From the NCBI GenBank assembly GCA_028023455.1, contig JAQFVV010006506.1, positions 186,001-250,000 on the forward strand: DNA of 64,000 bases, in the 5' to 3' direction. This stretch comes from Epiperipatus broadwayi (taxonomy: Eukaryota; Onychophora; Udeonychophora; Euonychophora; Peripatidae). The translations under genes were made by a program, and so were the position numbers. The notes below the pieces were generated by a model. It made no database searches. It saw nothing but the letters and a program-made list of their open reading frames with translations, and was not told the origin of the DNA. Every line of letters starts with the position of its first letter. The stretch's first letter is position 1. This document shows, piece after piece, positions 38,640-54,660 of this stretch.

Positions 38640-41600
38640 CCTGATATCAATCTGCTGCAGGATGTAGGTCTCTCCATGTTTAATCCATATTATCCGATTT
38701 TTAGCTTCTCTGCTCCACATCACTCCTGAACACTTTCTTATTTCATTCATCCATCTCACATTTGGTCTCTTTCTGGGTTTTTTACAATCTCTTGGAATTC
38801 AGTTTAAGATTTCAATTGTCCATCTAGTATCATCTTTTCTAGCAATATGTCCAGCCCAACTCCATTTCAATCTTTTAATTTTTTTCAATGAGGTCAGTAA
38901 CACCTGTTTGTTCTTTTACCCATGCATTGCATTTTTGATCTCTTCTTGTTACTCCCAACTTTCCTCTCTTTATACTTCTTTGAGTGGTCTGGAGTCTCTG
39001 TATTGCTCTTTTATTAAGTATCCAAGTCTCAGATTCATAACTAAAAACTGGTAAAACACATTTGATAAGACCTTCCTTTTCAAACACATAGACATATTTT
39101 TTAGTATCAAGTTATTTCTACCAAAAGCACTACATCAAGTTTGATTCTATGATTAATTTCTTCCATTATGTTTCCATCTGTATTAATAATCTGACCAAGG
39201 TATTTTTAACTGTTAACTTTTTCTAATTCCACATAATCAATCTTTATTTTCATATTTTGAGCAAATCGATTAAACATTACTTTAGTCTTTTTAACATTTA
39301 TCTTTAGTCCTACTTTCCTACTTTCATTTGATAACTCCTGCAACATTTCCTGCAGGTCTAAAGCATTATTTGCAAAAACAACTATATCATCTGCAAAATC
39401 TAAAGAACTTAAATAATCTCCATTTACTTTCACTTCTTTAGTTTCCCATTTTAATCCACAAAATACTTCATGCAGCACTGCTGTAAAAAGTTTTGGAGAT
39501 ATGGAGTCACCTTGTCTTACACCTTTCTCAATGTTGACTTTCCCAGTATCATTATGTAATCTAATTGTTGCTGCTGCATTTTTATAAATATTCTTTAAAA
39601 TATGACAATATCCTGGATCTATACCTTGATGATCCAATGCTTTAATCACTGAAGAAATGTTTATAGAATCAAATGCTTTTTCATAATCTACAAATCCAAA
39701 ACATAATGGCAACTCATATTTATTTGTCCTTTCTATAATTTCTCTCAATAGCTGGATATGATCTACTGTACTAAAACCAGTTTAAATCCAGCTTGTTCTC
39801 TTGGTTGGTGGAAATCCCATGTTCTTTGTAGATGAGTTGTAATTATCTTGGTAAAAATTTTGTATAAAACTGATAAAATGCTGATAGGTCTGTAATTTCT
39901 AATATCTTCTTTATCACCTTTTTTAAATATTAATATTATTATTGCATTCTTCCAATCATTTGGTACATCTTTATCATTTAGACATTTGGTATATAACTTT
40001 GCTAAAAAAAATTCTATTTCTTCACCTGCTTCTTTTAATATATCAATTACAATTCCATCATTACCAGGAGCTTTTCCTTTTTTCATACATTTAATTGCAT
40101 GTTTTATTTCTTCATTTAAAATTCTGGGCAATTCAGAAGATGTAATAGAAATAAGAGGTACTTCTTTTTATTACTATATAATTCTTGATAAAAGTCTTTT
40201 ACCCATTTCATAATGTCATCTCTCTTCTTAGTAATAATTTCATCTTTTGTCTTATTCCAGATATAAAGTTTCTACCAATACCAAAATTTTGTTTAACTTT
40301 CTTGAGACTTTTATTTTCTTCTACAGCTTTTTTTGCTAATTCACAATTATACTTTCTTATATCATTTTCAACTCTTTTCTGTACACTTTTACAAAATTTG
40401 AGATATTCACTCCTTTTTAATGCATCATTTTTGTATATATTCATATACCTTCTTTTTTTCATAAATTCTCTAATCTCAGTAGAAATTTTGTTGGTCAATT
40501 GCTGCTTTTTTCCACCAGCTATCTTTGTTGCAGTTTTTAAAAGTGTATCAGTTATTTTCATATTAATTTTATTCAAATCTGAATCATGTTCAAAATCTAG
40601 TAATACTTGAAACCGATTTGTAAGTTCTAATTTAAATTCATTAGAATGTTTCTGAAGATTAGAAATATCAACTGTAGAAATTGTTTTTCTTAATAATTTC
40701 TGTCTCTCTAGTTTTAATTTTATTCAAATCTGAATCATGTTCAAAATCTAATAATACTTGAAACCGATTTGTAAGTTCTAATTTAAATTCATTAGAATGT
40801 TTCTGAAGATTAGAAATATCAACTGTAGAAATTGTTTTTCTTAATAATTTCTGTCTCTCTAGTTTTGCATTAACATGTATCTAACATCTTACTAATCGAT
40901 GATCACTTCCTGTGTTAAATTTATTAAGAACATTACAATCTTGAAATATGTATTTTCTGTTAGTCAAAATATAATCCAATTCTGCTGTACCTTCATTTGG
41001 GATGCTTCCATGTCCATTTCCTTTTAATATTTTTATCAAAAAAAGAATTTCTAATATCAAGTTTTTCTGTTTCAGCAAACTCCACTAGTCTATGTCCTCT
41101 CTCATTTCTATTTCCATAACCAAAATTACCCAAAGCACTTTCATCTTTCATTTGTTTATCAATTCTAGCATTAAAGTCTCCCATAACAATTTTAGAATGT
41201 TGTTTATTCTGATCAAAATCCTTTTATACATCCATATAAAAATCTTCTACTATTACATCACTATGAGCACTTGTTGGGGCATAAACTTGAATTATCTCCA
41301 TTTGATATCTGCTATTAAGTTGTATAACTAATTTTGCCAATCTGTCCGATACACTATCAATATCCACAATGTTGTTCTTCCACTTTTTATTCATAATCAA
41401 TACTACTCCACTTGTATTTCCAATATTTGTGCCTTTATAATAGAGTTCATGTCCGCTTTTTAAATCAATTGTTTCTTCACCTTTTCTTCTAACTTCACAA
41501 AGTCCAATAATGTCTCATTTAATATAAGACAGTTCTTCTAATTCTTGCAATTTTTCTTCACTTTAATGTGATCTGCAGTTGTAAGTATCTAAATAAAAAG

Positions 41601-41736
41601 GCATCATCAAATGGCAGCCTGGGTCCACAATCAGAGGATTCATAGCACCCTCTCCTTTTGGCCACCAACCACTGCCTTCGTTGGTGACTTTACAGCCTCC
41701 TGTGAATAAGGGCCATGATTTATTTTTGTCTGTCAT
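38640..41736 (-). pseudogene. RTE endonuclease-reverse transcriptase, broken
   Basis: Would nick target DNA and copy the LINE RNA. In order on the minus strand: endonuclease motifs IIGLCEVRRKGEE (about 41510), QVYAPTS, MGDFNARID (about 41180), ELDYILTN and DHRLVRC (about 40890); a linker; then reverse transcriptase NAIIILIFKKGDKEDIRNYR (about 39920), EQAGF, FVDYEKAFDSI (about 39680), GVRQGDSISPKLF (about 39520), LDFADDIVVFA (about 39400) and GLKINVKKTKVMF (about 39290); then a Cys/His-poor tail with WILNKRAIQRLQTTQRS (about 39010). Inactivated by stops near 41566, 41516, 41228 and 39783, frameshifts near 41040 and 40140-40210, and a 151-bp tandem duplication. All catalytic motifs are still readable, so decay is moderate. 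Confidence 0.9.
40563..40864. repeat. 151-bp tandem duplication inside the LINE
   Basis: 40563-40713 and 40714-40864 are almost identical (one visible change, CTAGTAAT/CTAATAAT). The plus-strand copy at 24888 has a single unit here. Confidence 0.92.
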
Positions 41737-42056
41737 ACTTATATATATCTATTGGAAAAATATCATTTACACAAATATTCATTCTGCTTTATCAGGCAAC
41801 TGAAAAGAAAAACCATGGTGCTTCTTGATCTTAGACTCAGAGGTAAAAATCCATTAAACCCACCATGCTGGTTAATGCATGTTGGTGAGCAGTCCATCCA
41901 TATTCTTATACTATATAAATAATCACATAGTAATAACAGCTGCAATGACAAGAATGTATGGAGTGAACATTAGGAATTTTTCCTCCTCAGTTCCTTTAAG
42001 GCCTCCAAGAGGAATCAAAGGTTCTCTTTTCAGTTAATAGCAAACTCCTTTCTGCA

Positions 42057-44760
<2,704 letters not shown>

Positions 44761-44768
44761 ATATATAT

Positions 44769-44805
<37 letters not shown>
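44761..44805. repeat. (AT)n tract
   Basis: Right flank of the solo-LTR-like repeat, with one A insertion. Confidence 0.9.
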
Positions 44806-45370
44806 GTGACCTTTTATTTAGGTCCCTGTATTTAATAATCCCAAATTTTAAATAATGATATATCTGGCATGAAAATCTTAATGAGTGGCTTTCAATAAAG
44901 ACTGTTTTGGATGCACTAGAAAATTGATTGAGTGGAGAAGAGGTTTTAAACCCAGCGTAGGTTTGAAACTAGGGATAAAACAACAATTTAAAAATATTGT
45001 TATTAATTGGGAGATAAATATATTGCTATTTTATTATTGTTGAATAGCAATTGAAATAAATAAATAATTAAATCAAATTTGAAAGTCTTGTAATATGAAT
45101 TGCTATAGTAAATTACTTAAGCATATTTTTTTTGTAGGAATCTAAAGCTGTCTTGAATAATTATGGGTAGTTATTAAAAATGAAGCCAGAGGGATAATAT
45201 TAATTATTCACACTAAGATTATTGGTTTTAATTGCTCCCACAATGCATTGTAATAACAAGCTATATATTATCTAACCAGTTGTAGGGGGGGGGGATTAAG
45301 AAAAACAAGAACTAAGCAAACACAGACTTTGACTCTGATTTAAATTAAGGAAATAAAAACTAAAACTCAG
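44806..45370. other. Non-coding DNA
   Basis: AT-rich, with a G10-type run near 45285. It could be intron upstream of the next candidate exon. Confidence 0.4.
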
Positions 45371-45575
45371 AAAATTCTGGAATCTAATTGAATGGAATGA
45401 TAATATCTTGCTATCTAGAAATGCTGGAATAAATCAAAACCTTGCTATCATAGTAAACACCACCTTCACAACAGCATACTTTTTAGGAATCATACTGGAG
45501 AAAGAAATGATAGCCATGGGAATAAGTCTTTATTTAAATAAGTATTGCTTCAAACCCAGGAAAATTCAAGAAAAA
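45371..45575 (+). CDS. Unidentified candidate exon
   Basis: A 205-bp stretch with acceptor ACTCAG before it and donor GTAAGC after it, open throughout (68 codons). The translation is of balanced, protein-like composition, unlike the low-complexity frames around it: FWNLIEWNDN, then NLAIIVNTTFTTAYFLGIIL, EKEMIAMGISLYLNKY and KPRKIQEK at the end. The middle part is hydrophobic and could be a buried helix or a membrane segment. Entry phase is 2 and exit phase is 0. I do not recognise the family, and no partner exons were found. It could also be a fragment of an old repeat. Confidence 0.35.
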
Positions 45576-46384
45576 GTAAGCTTTTGCTTTTTTTTATTCA
45601 TGTTTTTGCAATCTCTTTTTTAAAAATGATGCACAAATTATTTATAGTTAAAATAAGAAGTTGATAATGTTTTTATTTTGCAACACTAGTAAACATAAAG
45701 CAGAACAGATGTTCATTTGAAAATCGTAATTTCCAGAAAATAATTCAAAGTAATTTTAAAGAAAGATTTCAGAAGATATTATAAATAAAATCAAAAGGCA
45801 TTTTATATCATATAAATTTAATAAAGTTAAAAAACATTTGTAAGTGATTTCATTCTCAATTCTTTCTTAAGAAATAAACACTCATCTGCTGATTTTCTTT
45901 AGCGGGAACTTATGTAATAATAGAAATAATCAATTACCAATTAATAAATATGCTAAGGATATCATAGTGATAAATGGATAAATTCCTTTTAAGATGATAA
46001 TAATATAATACTTTGCTAAACAAAATGGAACAAAATAATTATTTGCTTATAAAAGTTTTCCGTGCAATGCATATAAGTAAGATTTTAAAAATGGTTTTTT
46101 AAAATTCCCTGACTGTTTAAAGATTGTTACATATATATTACCATGGACGAAAGAATAAAACAAAGAATTTTAAAACAGATAAAATGTTAAGTGTAATAAA
46201 ATTCTACTCATTTATTAAGGAAAATTATCTCCAGAAAAAATTTATAAACTAATTTTAAGTATGATATACTTGGAAGTGGAAATTTTAATTGTCTTATTAA
46301 TTATCGGTACAGAAACCATTAGATAATTGTTTTTTTTGGCCTTTGGATAAGTGTTGAATATTGCTTTATTATACATCCAACAGG

Positions 46385-46385
<1 letters not shown>
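45576..46385. other. Non-coding DNA
   Basis: AT-rich; nothing recognised. Confidence 0.45.

Positions 46386-46457
<72 letters not shown>
46386..46457. repeat. (AT)n microsatellite
   Basis: About 70 bp of AT units. Open frames across it are artefacts. Confidence 0.95.
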
Positions 46458-46460
<3 letters not shown>

Positions 46461-47269
46461 TTATCTGGAATGTTTGCTCATTATAATATCAGTTCCGATT
46501 ATTTTAGCTCACCAGAATAAAATAAACTTGACTAACAGGATAAACTCTGATGGAAGAAAATGTTTGTATATTATTGTTTATTACTGCTCTGTTATGTATA
46601 TTACTTATGTAATGTGTTATTTGAGAATTTTGTTTTTTCAAACATATATTTTTTATTGTGGCATGAAAAATATATATACATTGTGTTAAAGAAGAAAATG
46701 TGTAAAATATATACATCTATTACATGTATTTTTATTTTTTCAGTTAAGGAAAACAGGATATTATATATATCGTTTATCTAGAGAGAGTGCTAGAAATATT
46801 TATTTCTCTCATATATTAAAACCGATTTTAATGCATATTAGTAAGGGATGAATATGCAAATATTTTGTCAAAGATACTAGAACGACCAAAGTATTTTCTT
46901 ATATGAAAGAAAATTTGATGTAAGCCTTTTTATTTTGTAATTTTGTATAGAAATGAACTTGTCCACTTTGAATACAAATGCCAGTTTTATCTTTATTGCT
47001 TAAATATCTTGTGCTCTCTCTAAAAAAAGTATAGTCATTTTAAAATAATTAATGATCATTTGACATATGTATTTTTGGTTTGTCTATTGATACATTAATG
47101 GTTTTGCATTGTAAAATGGAATATGTATATCTCCTCTGATTTTGTTGGTACTGTTTTACCTTGCTATAATATTGAGAATGATTGGTGACAGTTTTCAGCT
47201 GATAGGATGTTCCAATAGAATGGCATCCAATAGATTAATATTAATATTGAGCAGGGGCTGATGGAGTGT
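46458..47269. other. Non-coding DNA
   Basis: AT-rich; three overlapping short frames at 46504-46781 show no domain. Confidence 0.4.
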
Positions 47270-48792
47270 CACCTATTGCTGATTACATGAGAGGAAAGAT
47301 TGGTAGAGGCTAAGTAGTAATTAAAGCTTGTTAGCATAAATAACTCTAAAAGAAAGGATATCCATGGTCTGAATTCTATTTTTTGTGATGAGGCAAAGCC
47401 CACACATGTGGGTACCCACGGAGAGATAGTACAATTAGCCATATTATTATACAACTGTCATGTTATTTTATAGAGCCTCTCTTTTAGTGTTAAATCCCTC
47501 ATGATGATATAGACTTAGTTTTTCTACTGTATATGGTGAAGTATAGTAGTTCAAAAATCATATATCAGGTATAAAATAATGTTCGATTTAAGAACACTGA
47601 TCTAGCTATAGTGTTGGCCTAATTATAATAGTGTTTATGATGTTGTAGGATCATTATCAGATATAGACAGACCAAACCAAGATCTATTTGTAATTGTAAA
47701 AGCAAGAGATGCACATTGGCAGTATGGATTCATCTTCATCACATAATGATTTAACAATGGATTGGTAAAATCAGAAGTATTCAATAATTAAATTGTGGAC
47801 ATAGGTAATGTTGTAGTGAGATCTATGTGTATTTGACTTTTGATGTTTATTCTTACTTTAATGCACCAAACCTATTCATTTCAAATTTGAATAAGTTATT
47901 CATTGTGCAGAATATGATAATTGCCCTTATCATATTCTGATCAAAAGAGGGCTTTAGGAGAATGCAATACTTTATATTTTTTTTAATTCTAAATTTAAAC
48001 TTGGTGCATATCCTAAAGTTTTAAATATACTGTTAGTTGTAATTTGAGTGCTAGTCAGCTTAAATAAGTTTCATTATCTTATTCTTTAAAATAGGCTAAA
48101 GAGAAATAAATGATATTTTGAATATCATTTTATAAGCAGGTTGTATCATTTGCTGAGTATATAGTCAATGGGATACTAAGTATTTGTCCTATCTATAAGT
48201 TCTTTTAATATATTAGTTTTATTTCATGCCATGTCTTTGAATTAAAAAGTTGTAAATATTGTAAATAAAGTTTGTTGTATTTAAAAATTTATTTAGTTGC
48301 CTGTGATCTTATTGCTAAGCAGCATATATACACTATTATTGTTATTGCTATTGACCTATCAGAAGATTATAAATTGAAATCATCGATCAATATACTACTA
48401 TTAAGTATATTATACTATATCATAATAATTTTGTTAAGCCTTATAATTTATTAGTACATCTAGTGCATCATCACACAATAATTGAAATGTTAATAACTTA
48501 GAGTACAGATTATTTTAAGTAATAGCTTAAAAAATAAATATAATATTGATTTGATTGGTTTAGTTGAACCCACAGAGCTGTCTTTCACTGATCTTGATCA
48601 CATTGTTTAGTATTATTTTAAAAAAGGAATTTGGTAAGTGATTGTACTTATTTACTAAAAAAAAATATTCCTATTTCTTAAATATTAAAGTTATAAGAGT
48701 TATTGAGTTCATAAAGTTTATGTGTAACTGCTAAATATAATTCTTAATTTGAGTGTATATTGAGAACTGTTTTGTGCATTATGTTTGGGTAG
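47270..48792. repeat. Diverged inverted copy of the 2.6-kb repeat, first part
   Basis: Reverse-complement relative of about 43170-44700. Matches run through CCATGGTCTGAATTCTATTTT, TAGCCATATTATTATACAAC and TTTTGTGCATTATGTTTGGG. The outer edge (about 47200-47270) is blurred by divergence. It stops at 48792, where the 9.3-kb LTR element has inserted, and resumes at 58097. Confidence 0.75.
48789..48792. repeat. Target site duplication GTAG (left)
   Basis: GTAG precedes the left LTR and recurs at 58097-58100 after the right LTR. The uninserted relative at about 43170 has one copy of the same site (on the minus strand GTGTAGTGG). Confidence 0.85.
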
Positions 48793-51700
48793 TGTAACAA
48801 TCAAGTTTGTACATTCATGTAACAGAATTCAGAATTCAAGCAAAATAGACCAAAGCTGACCAGACGAGGACTGTGACATCCCAAGTCCGACCACACTTCA
48901 ACTCATAAGCCAGGATTCCAAGACTCAAGACCTACGAATGACAACCTTGAAATTACATGTAGTATACCTCTTTCCACATGGCTGACAGAGGTCACGGAGA
49001 AGCAATAAGACTCTGATAATTAAAAGAGAGGTTCTTAATTGACTAAAAAATATCACTAATTTAATTTAATTTAATGCATAGTTTTCACATATATAGGCTA
49101 TAAATAATAATTAGAATTGGATTGAATTAAATCAATAACGAGACAGAGAACGAAATACATTAAACTAATTATATATTTATTTACAATTGGCATGAAATTG
49201 ATAAGTTTACATATTTCAGCGTCGAATGTATGCAAACACTGGGTGGATAAGAGAACACATTCTCTTTTTATATACAATTCAAAATAGCTTTATATAAATA
49301 ATTTCATTAAATTTTCATAAATGGGTTTAACATGTGCCCATCTTATGAATTGCTTTACAACTGATACATATTTAATCACTATGTTGTGTCTATAACTCTA
49401 GTTAGACCAAATCCTATTACATTTGTGGCTGGTAAATAAATAATTATATTAAACTTTGATCATGAATTCATTTACTAAAATATAAATTATGACTTAATAA
49501 CGAGTGCATAAACCAGCTCAAGTAACAATCGATCGAACATGGCTTTTGAGAGAAAATTTCAGAATGCTGAAAGCATTATGTTAAAGTGGAAGAGTTGGCT
49601 GCATAAGATTTTACCAATGTGCTATGGCACAGGTAAACAATAATAGGAAAAGTCGCTCTGCAGATGGATGAAATAACTTCAGGGTTCTTGCGACAAATGC
49701 CGGTACCCTGTAACTGATAGCAACGCTGCGTGAAGAGGAACATTGTGTTCAGGAATGGTGAGGGACTTATGTGCTAATCTGGCCTTGGCACAGGCTTTGC
49801 TACTGCTCTACACTATAAGAGAAGATGTGCTGGCAATGCCGTGGCTCCAACTTGAGATACGTATATTACGTATAGCAGCAAAACGAGAATAATTTTATAA
49901 AATAATATCACATCTGCCAAGCAAAGAATAGTATTTTTCATACTATGAAATACGAGTTAATAGCATATTAGCTCTATTAAATTGGGACCAACTCTTGTGT
50001 AGTTTGATAATAAATGTCTATGCTACTAAAGAGAATATTACTACATCTGTACTTTGACATGTTCAATCTATTAAGGTACTTATAGATAAATATTTAAGGA
50101 GAGAAAGTATATTTCTATAGACATAAGAACTTAAGTGACAAATATACTTATAAATATGATCAAGGCTAAATTTAATTCATAAATAAACTTATCAAGTTAA
50201 GTTTTTAAATGGTTGATTAATAGAGCAACATTTCACATGTTAAATCATTTAAATAATAAAAAAAATAGGATTTCAAAACAGTGCAGAAAGTTGATGCTAT
50301 AAATAAATTACGTGAAGATTTTCAAATAATATCTTCTTAAAACATGAAATTAAGTGCCCACTGTTTCAAAATATTGGCATATAAATTATAAAAGCATTTA
50401 ATTAAAATAAGCAAAGAAATATATACCCAACCGCAGTGATATAACTTTAAATTAGACACTTATAAAGTACTTTAAATGAAAGGAAAATATAAATAAGTCA
50501 GATTATTTAAACTTTAACACATTAAATTTTGATAGCAATTGACATATTTAAAATATTAAATGGATTCTAAGTTTTGATTACATTTAGCTTTATCATTATT
50601 TTAAAAAGAGAGTTAGCTAACTTATATAGATATTGTTTACATTTACACAGAATTACACAGAGCTCTGCGGTTTGAAAATTAAAATGGTACCGGTATTTTT
50701 ATCTGGACTGCAAGTTCTTGGCTGTTGGTTTGGTTTAGTTTGACTGGTTGGCATCATCTTTCCCATTATGTTAGGCTCGTCTCTTCTATCGGCATGATGG
50801 TGGTTTTAGCCATTTCGACAAGAGAAACCCCGTTCTCCTGCGGAATAACAGCAACAAGATGCCTGCTTTTAGCCGGACATGTTAAACATTAACAATTGCG
50901 AAGACTGGCTGCAATTCCCACTAACAATATGGCTGTAATTCTCTCTAAAAATATGGCTGTCCTTCTCTTGTTAAAAATACAGAGTATTTATGTTTTCCTT
51001 ATCGGAATCTATCGCCTCAAGACTCACTAAACTCAGTAATTTAATTTAATATTTTTCAATTTATAATCCAGATTTTAGATAACTTATGTTAGAAACATTC
51101 CATAAGCTATAGAGACACATTCCATAAGCTATTATTATAATTAAGATTTTTCGTTGCAAACAATTGTCCAATTTAGATTTTAAAATAACTTAATCTTATC
51201 TAAGGAGATTTTAATTAGTGAATTTTGAACTAGTTTTACTTTTTATGGATTCCAGGTGTGGTCATTAATGACACTTGTTTACAATCAAAAATCTTTTTAA
51301 TTACTTGACCAGCTTTTATTTTTATCTTACATTAAAAACAACCTTTTAACATTTTTTTTAAAACGAAAACATTTTTAACATATTTATTTAAAATAATTTA
51401 CAAACATATTGATATAGCTTTTAAATATATTTTCAAGAAACTTTTCCCCTGAAATATATTTAAAACAAGAAATCTTTGAACAATTTTTAAAGAAACATTT
51501 AATCGTATTTTTAGATAATGGCTTTTACATATTTTAAAATCATGTCTTTCTTCTATATAGCACAGATTATATATCCACATACGAAATTACAATATTAACA
51601 AACAAAATTAATAATTTACTTTTAACTTAAATAGAATAAACATTTTTAGAAATATTAAATCAATTTAGTACGCTATAATTTTCCTAATCCTATCTAATTA

Positions 51701-51855
51701 TAGCGTTGGTTCACACGCAAATATATAATACTGTTTATACAGACATGAGCGAATTTTAGATTTATTAACATTTAAATAGGTTCAAACTTAGCACAGATGA
51801 GAGTGTCCTTAGGTTTGATGGTGAAACGATAAGGGCTTGGAAAGTTATCATTTCA
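48793..51855. repeat. Left LTR, 3063 bp
   Basis: Contains a 347-bp stretch (51341-51687) that the right LTR lacks. CpG-containing patches lie at about 49540-49880 and 50680-50900. No coding frame. Confidence 0.88.
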
Positions 51856-52361
51856 TATCCAAATACTTGGGACAAAAAAATAACAAAAAAAAAGGAATTT
51901 ACTTACAGTTGGCTATTAAATAATTTGATAGGCCTTTTTTTTACTAATAATATTAAATCAATTAAGCTACCACATAGAGATGAAAAACATATAAACCCAA
52001 TTGTCCACTACATTCTATACTGAGGAACTTCATACATATTAGACAATCAATTATTACAAAAATAAAATACGGCTAAATTAAAAGTTTAAAAGCAATCCAC
52101 ACAAAATAGAATATTGTCAAATATTTACATTAAACAAATTTTTATATCTTACTGGATATATGTCAATTAATATGCAATGGGGATGTTAGTTTTAAATATA
52201 TATAATAATGATAATTTATAAACTATATAATGATAAGGGAGGGTAGATCGTAACAAATATATATATTTTATCTAAATAGGATCTGGTGGTACATTAATGA
52301 ACTCCTCTTTATCTGACTAAAAACAGCACCCGAATATAATGTCATCCTCTTCATCTGATGT

Positions 52362-53678
52362 CTATCCATACCCCCCATACTCATCTTCCCATCTCACAGG
52401 CATATGTGCTGGGTGCATCTCTAGACTCTGTGCAAACTCGCTTCCACTATATACAACTTCCTTATCCGATCTTCTATTTAAGTCTACTCCTTCGTAGCTA
52501 GAGAAATACTTTGGATGCTTTCCAGATTTGTTATTTCCGAATAGTAGGGTTTGAATCTGTTCTTTCTCTTTCCCTCTGTTCTTGCCCTGGTGAACCTCTG
52601 CGGCTGTCTCCTGCCTTCTCTCTGTCCATCCCAGCCTTGATTTCTTCCTACATGTGTATGGATCCTTTCTCTTCCTTTTCATCTTGTTCTTTATGGTACT
52701 CTTCAATTCGTACTTCCCATACAGTCCACCTATTCCCCAGAACTTTCTATCCAACTCTGTTCTGTCCTGCTGGAGCTCCTGCTTTCTATCTTCTACTATC
52801 ACCTCAATATCCACACATTTGGATTCTTTATTCTCAGTCTCTACTATATTCTCCAGAGTGTCCTTGCTATCCCACGTTTCCAATTCGGTCCTCTTCAAAA
52901 GGAAATGGCAACTTTCATCATCCCCTTCATTAATCTCTGGCTTGCTCATTTTGTCCAGCTCAGTTTTCCTCAACTCTTTCTTTTCCACTGGTTTTAACTC
53001 TTCTTTTACTAATACTATTATATCAATTTTAATATTTTCTTCTTCTAGCATTGTGTTATCAGACTTTACTTCTTCTCCCTGATCTGACACTAGCTCTTCT
53101 ATCTCATCCTCTACAGTATTTTGCATTTCCTTGCTATATTCATCCTGTGCTTTTTCTGTCTTCTCTGTGACTTTTACTGGAATATCCTCACTTTTTAGCT
53201 GGCATCCCTGTAGGATTTTACACAGTTTTTCTTCTAGGTCATTTCTGATTTGTGCTGTTCCTTCCTTACATCACCTGCCCAAAGCTTCAAAATGTCATTC
53301 CATTTCGAAATTATTTCTATAATCCCTCTCTTCTGCATCCTGTCTTCTTGTTGCTATTTCCATTTTAATTTGTTTCAATAGTGATTCCATCATTGATTTA
53401 ATATTTCAGCATTCTTTTTTCATTTCTTCTGTGGGTCTCTGTTCAGTTACTGTGGTGTCTGACTTTTCTGTCATGGCCATGCTCTGTGGTATAGATGCCT
53501 TGTCCCTAATCTGGCTCGTACTTGCTTCACTTTCTGTGTCTCCTTCTGTGCTGCTACTCTCTTCCATAATTTCTTTTCCTAATCTTCATATAATACTTCT
53601 GCACATTGCTTCTTTTCCTGTTTTCACTTCTTCCCCTTCGCTCACTACTTCCCTTTCTTCTTCCATACTATTATCCAT
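52362..53678 (-). pseudogene. Gag-like E/K-rich ORF with four in-frame TGA codons
   Basis: From an ATG at 53678 one frame runs 438 codons to the stop at 52362, interrupted only by TGA at 53586-53588, 53406-53408, 53295-53297 and 53271-53273. The intact C-terminal 254 codons are clean. The composition is Glu/Lys-rich and probably coiled coil, like the N-terminal half of the intact gag at 14739-16670 but without its capsid domain. The C-terminal part has a basic KMKRKRKDPYTCRKKSR patch (nuclear-localisation or RNA-binding-like) and ends in a Gly/Tyr-rich tail. No protease, reverse transcriptase or integrase motif is present. Probably a decayed structural gene of the non-autonomous element; not assigned to a known family. 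Confidence 0.6.
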
Positions 53679-54319
53679 TTTAATATACTAACAAAAAAAA
53701 TTTCTCTTTTTACTGGCTCAATTCATTTTTACTAAAGTTTCTTCATTTTTCTTTGCTTTACTAACTCGGCTAATTGCTGCCCTCCACAAAGAAAATGATC
53801 TGTCACCTACTCATCTCAACACCTATGCCTAACTCTATTAATACACCTAACTTCTCGCTCTATATTCACTTGATGCTCACCCAACATTTAACTAACTGTG
53901 AAATAAATTTAATATATATAACAAAAAATTATAAAATGCAACTCACCCTTGGCCTCTTGCAGCTGTTTTTCTTTTTAAAATTTTCCATGGTTCATGGTTA
54001 TATTTTAATTTACACATCTGTGCTAGTTTCGAATCTTTAAGATTTAATTTGAACTTACATTTATTTCCTTCTCTTTCTCGTTCAATCCAATTCATAAAAC
54101 ATAACACAAATAATAGACCCCCCTTTTCTCTCTTTACCCCTGATGACAAAATTTATGTGAGAACGATTTGACATTTATTCAAATCATCCTCGGGCGCCCG
54201 TCACAGTAAGCAAGAAAGTTTACACAAAATGGTTTATAAATCCCCTTAAAAATTCTACTATACATTTATAAAAATAATTTTTATATAATGAAATAATAAT
54301 CTACTCCGGGTATGGAATT
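53679..54319. other. Internal region without a gene
   Basis: AT-rich DNA between the ORF start and the tandem block. Short frames at 53774 and 53943 are not supported. Confidence 0.45.
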
Positions 54320-54660
54320 AGTTGACGTTCAAACTCAGGGGAAAAAAATCTATACATAAACATTATTTTGGGAAAAAAAAATTTGACTCAGAATTTTTAA
54401 TTTTGACAACAGAATTTTTATCTATATACTCAATAATCTCCTCAGGGGTGGAAAAAGTTACAGGCCCCATGATTTTGGGCATACAAACCCGGGGAAAAAA
54501 ATAATACGTATATATTATTCATTATTATTTAAAATAGAAGGTAAAAAAACACTATATGTACATATTAAATGCTATACAGGGTATTGCAGGGTGTGGAAAT
54601 ATTGAATAGCCACACAATGGGTGTTGTGTGGGTGTCCAAACCCGGGGGAAAAATATAATA
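54320..54660 (+). repeat. Diverged internal tandem repeat ending in purine tracts
   Basis: The phrase CAAACYCRGGGGAAAAA recurs at about 54337, 54486 and 54638 (about 150-bp period). The last copy lies directly before the right LTR. Repetition of polypurine-like tracts next to an LTR suggests duplicated plus-strand priming regions. Confidence 0.6.

Noticed and set aside
39986-40610. Plus-strand frames across the LINE
   Set aside because: Antisense to clear reverse transcriptase motifs.
52511-53691. Ser/Leu-rich plus-strand frames of 60-142 codons
   Set aside because: Complement of the E/K-rich minus-strand ORF, which has the more protein-like composition.
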